A stretch of DNA of 8,508 nucleotides from Chloroflexi bacterium RBG_16_64_43 (GTDB lineage Bacteria; Chloroflexota; Anaerolineae; Anaerolineales; RBG-16-64-43), in assembly GCA_001796965.1 (NCBI GenBank), contig MGOA01000121.1, forward strand, positions 1,605 to 10,112, written 5' to 3'. Under the pieces are notes generated by a model that saw only the letters and a list, made by a program, of their open reading frames with translations, ran no database searches and was not told where the DNA came from. A program made the position numbers and the translations under genes. Below, piece after piece: positions 5,628 through 8,508 of this stretch. Each line of letters starts with the position of its first letter. The stretch's first letter is position 1.

Positions 5628-6440
5628 CTACAGTCGCAGGGCCGGGCTCTTCATGGTTGCGGGAATGGGTACGCCGAGCAGCTTGCAGACCGTGGGCGCA
5701 AGCTGCAGTTGGGCGGCCGGCGCGGCGACCGCCCCGCGGCCCTTTCCTTGTGGCGTGAGAATATACAACGGGACGTTGCGGTTGCCGGGCAGGATGCCGC
5801 CGTGCATGCGGTCGTTGGTGATGCCGTGGTCGGCGGTGACCAGCACCGTGTAGCCGGCCTGCTTCCACTGCGGGATGAGCGTCGCCAGGATGACATCCTG
5901 GAATATGGCATTGTTGCGGTACTCGGGCGAATCCGAGCCGTGCGTCTCACCCATGTGGTCCATGCCCATCGGGTGAATCAAGGCAAAATCCGGGGCAAAG
6001 CGGTGAATGAGGTGGGCTCCCATTGCAAACACCTCGCGGTCGGGAGTCGGGTCGTCGGAGTAGAAGCGCCCGTGCTGGATGATCTGCTGCGGGTCGTCCG
6101 TCTCGCGGTCGGCGATGAAATCGTACGGGGCGCGGATATACAGCTCAGAGAACCAATAGTAGGCCGCCGCGGCAGTTGTGCGTTTGTGCTTCACTGCCTG
6201 CTCAAACAGGTTGGGCATCGTCGAACGCCGCACCACCAGGTTGCTCGTGACGCCGTGTGTGCTGACCGGCGTGCCGGTGCAGATCGTCTCGTACAGCGGG
6301 CGCGACATCGTGGGCAGCTCGGCGATTACCGTGTAGCGCGTGGCCTGGCGAGTCTCCACCAGATGCCACAGGTAGCCCATCTGTTCGCGCGCAGTGTCGT
6401 CGCGCAGACCATCGCACACCACCAGCACGACTTTGCCCAT
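5628..6440 (-). CDS. Alkaline-phosphatase-superfamily metal-dependent hydrolase (NPP/phosphonate-hydrolase-like)
   Basis: A 270-residue protein with the two-metal site of the alkaline phosphatase superfamily. In order: 'VVLVVCDGLRDD' (4-15, D10 metal ligand), 'PTMSRPLYETICTGTPVSTHG' (43-63), where S46 or T44 is the nucleophile by alignment to the P-T-x-T-x-P...TG...HG motif of NPP enzymes, 'MDHMGETHG' (160-168, D161 and H165 or H167), 'VTADHGITND' (201-210, D204 and H205), and 'MHGG' (H213). No signal peptide is visible, so it is probably cytoplasmic and acts on an internal phosphate mono- or diester or a phosphonate rather than scavenging phosphate outside. It is short for the superfamily (often 400 or more), with no cap insertions, so the pocket may be open. 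The start is ATG 6440, not 6455 (see ribosome binding site). It leads a 3-gene run with the methyltransferase (60 bases) and the EamA gene. Related activities include nucleotide pyrophosphatase, phosphoglycerate mutase-like and phosphonoacetate hydrolase. The substrate is not assignable. Confidence 0.82.
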   Translation of the reverse strand: MGKVVLVVCDGLRDDTAREQMGYLWHLVETRQATRYTVIAELPTMSRPLYETICTGTPVSTHGVTSNLVVRRSTMPNLFEQAVKHKRTTAAAAYYWFSELYIRAPYDFIADRETDDPQQIIQHGRFYSDDPTPDREVFAMGAHLIHRFAPDFALIHPMGMDHMGETHGSDSPEYRNNAIFQDVILATLIPQWKQAGYTVLVTADHGITNDRMHGGILPGNRNVPLYILTPQGKGRGAVAAPAAQLQLAPTVCKLLGVPIPATMKSPALRL

Positions 6441-6448
6441 CGGGACTT

Positions 6449-6453
6449 CTCCC
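6449..6453 (-). promoter_or_regulatory. Ribosome binding site that sets the phosphatase start
   Basis: GGGAG on the minus strand lies 8 bases before the ATG at 6440-6438. The alternative ATG at 6455 has no purine-rich sequence in front of it, and choosing it would put this site inside the coding region. Starting at 6440 also places the first beta-strand (VVLVVCDG) right at the N-terminus, as is usual in the family. Confidence 0.7.
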
Positions 6454-6500
6454 ACATCGAAGATGAACCAGCACCCCCGGTCTGGCCTCGCGCCGCACGC

Positions 6501-6506
6501 ATTGTA
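6501..6506 (-). promoter_or_regulatory. Possible weak -10 box for the phosphatase-methyltransferase-EamA unit
   Basis: TACAAT on the minus strand (6506-6501), about 60 bases before the phosphatase ATG and downstream of the terminator-like hairpin at 6549-6585. No TTGACA-like -35 box is visible at the right distance and there is no TG extension, so this is only a candidate. It would give the three-gene unit its own transcript. Confidence 0.25.
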
Positions 6507-6548
6507 CCGGCTCGGCGCGCATCCTGGCGGCGCCTAGGAGACACAAAC

Positions 6549-6585
6549 GAAGGGCGGTCAGCTCGCCTGAGCCTGTCCGCCCTTC
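6549..6585 (-). terminator. Hairpin terminator candidate between permease and phosphatase
   Basis: GAAGGGCGG (6549-6557) and CCGCCCTTC (6577-6585) form a perfect 9-bp outer stem. An internal TCAG/CTGA pair (6558-6561, 6567-6570) can form a small hairpin on top. Read leftward, the stem is followed by GTTTGTGTC, a modest T-rich tail, so it probably terminates transcripts coming from the permease. Read rightward, it is followed by CCCTCCCC, which is not terminator-like. Confidence 0.6.
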
Positions 6586-6603
6586 CCTCCCCGGAAGTGT
6601 GCC

Positions 6604-6620
6604 CGGCCCACTGTGGGCCG
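6604..6620. repeat. Small perfect palindrome (CGGCCCA / TGGGCCG)
   Basis: CGGCCCAC and GTGGGCCG flank a single central T, giving a stem of at least 7 bp with a 3-base loop. It lies between the two larger hairpins. Read leftward it is followed by GGCACACTTCC, with no T-run. It may be part of a compound 3' structure for the permease transcript or a protein-binding palindrome. Confidence 0.45.
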
Positions 6621-6641
6621 TAGATTTTCGCGTGCCGAGCG

Positions 6642-6675
6642 CAACCCTCAGCGGGCGGGTGCCCGCCGAGGGTTG
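6642..6675 (-). terminator. Strong hairpin just after the permease stop
   Basis: CAACCCTC (6642-6649) and GAGGGTTG (6668-6675), with GCGGGC (6651-6656) and GCCCGC (6661-6666) inside, form a 14-bp stem interrupted by one A/C mismatch, closed by a GGGT loop. It begins 20 bases after the permease stop on the minus strand. The downstream strand (GCGCTCGGCACG) has no T-run, so it may be a T-less terminator or mRNA 3'-end stabiliser rather than a classical intrinsic terminator. Confidence 0.6.
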
Positions 6676-6695
6676 GATATCACTTCGCGCTCGTC

Positions 6696-8508
6696 TTACT
6701 CGACCGGGATTTCCTTGAACAGCATATCGACATTGACGCCCTGGCGCTTGCGGTAGGCGTTGAAGCCGAAGTAGATCGCCGCCGCCAGCAGGTAGTTCAG
6801 CACCATGAACGCCATGGAGGTTACGTTCGACCAGCCGATGCCATAGCTTGCTACCCCATCCGCGGTGGTGGGATCCCAGAACCACACGACCAGCAGCCAG
6901 TCGAGGAAGAAATAGAAGATCAGGCCTGCCAAAGTCACCATTGGCATCTTCTCGCCTACGACGATGCGCTTGCCGACGTAGTACAGAACCCACACCAGGA
7001 CCGCCGCGTTGATCACCGTCAGCACGCCAAGCAAGATGACGATGGCCCAGGTGAGCCAGTTGGCACCGACGGCTCCCATGCCGCCGATGATTGCCCAGGC
7101 GTACTTAAAGGAGGTGAAGATCAGGTACGCCGCGCCGACCAGGTAGGCCAGCAAGACCAGCCAGCTCAGCCAGCCCGCAACGCGGTTCTTGGACACAGGC
7201 GAGCCCTCGAACATGGCCTTCTGCCGCCAGGGCAGGATGGTGGCCGCCACCGTCGTACCGAGGAAGGTGATCGCGATCACCACCGTGGCGTCCAGCACCA
7301 GGGTGCGGAAGCTGAGCCAGTTGAACGCATACAAGATCGAGATGATCACCGAGGGGATGACCATCAGCAGCAGCGCGTTGACCGGCGTCTTGGTGCGCTC
7401 ATCGACCTTGGAAGCCCACTCGGGCAGCATGCGATCGAAGGCCGCGGCGAAGATGACACGGGTGGAGCTGAGGAACACCGTGCCCGACCAGCCGAACCAC
7501 CACAAGCTCATCAGCAGCACGATGATGAACTGGATGGCCGGGCTTTTGACCATGAAGGCCGCGAACAGCGCCGGGTAGGGCCAGATCGGCAGCGCGGTGT
7601 CCGTGCCGTAGAAGATGTTGCTCCAGAACGCGCCGTTCGCCTTCTGGTAGAAATCCCAGCCCAACGTCTTGCCAATGAGCAAGGCGAAGATCACGCCCAG
7701 CACGGTCGTGACGATGATGGCCGAGGTCATGCCCCAGAAGTTGCGCTTGTAGTCGGAGGCGCCCCGCACTTCACCGTACAGTGTGGAACCCCAGTTCGGC
7801 CACAGGTTGAAGAAGGTGAGCATGGGCACAAGAGCAATACTCGCTCCGAGCGCCAGGGGCCACAGCGAGCCCGGAATGGTGCCCGCCGCGTCGCCCGCCG
7901 CGACAATGGCGCTGTAAGTGTCGCCCGGCGCGGCCCCGAACTTGGGGGCCGCCGCGTTGAAGGCGGCAATGAATCCGGCGTTGTTGCCGAAGAGCAGCAG
8001 GCCGAAGACCGCCGCCAGCCCCACCGCGCCGCCCCAGAAGCAGAACTTCTGGATGCGTGCATACCACTTCATGCCGACCCCGATGTACACGAACACCAGG
8101 GCGCACACGGTGAGCATGGCCACCAGCAGGCCGATGTTGGTATTGGTGAACCACAACGCAGCGTCCTTCAAGCCCAGGATGCCGAGGATCGGGGTGAAGA
8201 ACTCGTAGGTCAGTATCTGGCCGTAGAGCGGCACCCACAGCCACAGTATGAACCACCATCCGGTGACGGTGAGGATGAAGCCTATGCCGCGCCCCAGGAT
8301 GCGGCTTTGCCAGACGTAGTCGCCGCCGGCACGCGGCATGATCGAGATCAGGCTGGCATAGACCACCACTTCGAAAACGGTGAAGATGGCGCCCAGCACG
8401 ATGGCCGTAGCCAGGTTGCCGCCGAAGTACCAGCAATAGGAGAAGATGAACAAACCGAGGGTAATGAGGTTGATGGAGAATGTAGCGTAAACAAATGCGT
8501 CGAATACC
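6696..8508 (-). CDS. APC-superfamily amino acid/amine permease (partial, N-terminus off the edge)
   Basis: 603 residues are visible. The frame stays open to the window edge, where residues 'VFDAFVYATFSINL' precede a TTG at 8453, so that TTG is internal and only a short N-terminal tail is missing. About 12 or more hydrophobic helices follow, with the APC-typical end of helix 2, 'MPRAGGDYVWQSRILGRGIGF' (equivalent to P-x-(S/A)-G-G-x-Y). A long periplasmic or loop region lies at 'NNAGFIAAFNAAAPKFGAAPGDTY', and helices such as 'SLWWFGWSGTVFLSSTRVIFAAAFDRMLPEW' match the family's helix 8 region. It is longer than typical APC permeases (about 450-500) and has a C-terminal helix pair before the end 'KEIPVE'. 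Members import amino acids, polyamines or amines with a proton or cation. Here it would plausibly supply the methyltransferase or hydrolase substrate. It is followed by a 255-base gap with three hairpins, so it may be expressed more highly than the genes after it. Confidence 0.9.
   Translation of the reverse strand, partial: VFDAFVYATFSINLITLGLFIFSYCWYFGGNLATAIVLGAIFTVFEVVVYASLISIMPRAGGDYVWQSRILGRGIGFILTVTGWWFILWLWVPLYGQILTYEFFTPILGILGLKDAALWFTNTNIGLLVAMLTVCALVFVYIGVGMKWYARIQKFCFWGGAVGLAAVFGLLLFGNNAGFIAAFNAAAPKFGAAPGDTYSAIVAAGDAAGTIPGSLWPLALGASIALVPMLTFFNLWPNWGSTLYGEVRGASDYKRNFWGMTSAIIVTTVLGVIFALLIGKTLGWDFYQKANGAFWSNIFYGTDTALPIWPYPALFAAFMVKSPAIQFIIVLLMSLWWFGWSGTVFLSSTRVIFAAAFDRMLPEWASKVDERTKTPVNALLLMVIPSVIISILYAFNWLSFRTLVLDATVVIAITFLGTTVAATILPWRQKAMFEGSPVSKNRVAGWLSWLVLLAYLVGAAYLIFTSFKYAWAIIGGMGAVGANWLTWAIVILLGVLTVINAAVLVWVLYYVGKRIVVGEKMPMVTLAGLIFYFFLDWLLVVWFWDPTTADGVASYGIGWSNVTSMAFMVLNYLLAAAIYFGFNAYRKRQGVNVDMLFKEIPVE

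Noticed and set aside
5574..6623. 349-codon plus-strand frame opposite the hydrolase
   Set aside because: Shadow frame. The minus strand carries the full metal-ligand set of the alkaline phosphatase superfamily.
6202..6993. 263-codon minus-strand frame bridging the permease end and the hydrolase
   Set aside because: Overlaps two well-supported genes in another frame and crosses three hairpins. Composition is that of a shadow.

Overview
The window is a GC-rich piece of bacterial chromosome holding seven genes, two of them cut by the window edges. Its style is a free-living, possibly anaerobic bacterium, most likely Chloroflexota. This is a moderate-confidence inference from four things: high GC, a leaderless-looking regulator gene, intergenic hairpin and REP-like repeats of a type I associate with that phylum, and an MttB-type methyltransferase beside an Hdr-type Fe-S protein. 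No rRNA, tRNA, transposase, integrase or CRISPR array is visible.

Left part (1-905): the N-terminus of a membrane protein, probably an (Fe-S)-binding HdrD/NarI-type oxidoreductase, runs leftward off the edge. A gene-free stretch of about 640 bases follows. It carries two hairpins and a pair of diverged 32-base direct repeats, and ends in a near-consensus sigma-70 promoter.

Plus-strand pair (890-3121): a GntR/HutC regulator with a UTRA domain, whose start codon lies inside a palindromic operator directly downstream of the -10 box, then a HisC-like PLP aminotransferase 65 bases later. A textbook intrinsic terminator closes the unit.

Minus-strand cluster (3160-8508, reading right to left): an APC-superfamily permease (N-terminus off the edge), a gap with three hairpins, then a compact alkaline-phosphatase-superfamily hydrolase, an MttB-family methyltransferase and an EamA/DMT transporter, closely spaced. 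The two units converge on the terminator.

How they may work together (inference): an APC permease plus a non-pyrrolysine MttB homologue suggests uptake and demethylation of a quaternary amine or related methylated compound. The phosphatase-like hydrolase and aminotransferase suggest that the substrate or product also carries a phospho/phosphono or amino-acid-like group. The UTRA regulator would sense a small ligand, and the EamA protein would move a product or counter-substrate. No corrinoid protein, corrinoid activator or folate methyltransferase is present, so the methyl acceptor must be encoded elsewhere. This combination does not match any pathway I can name and is the most interesting aspect of the window.
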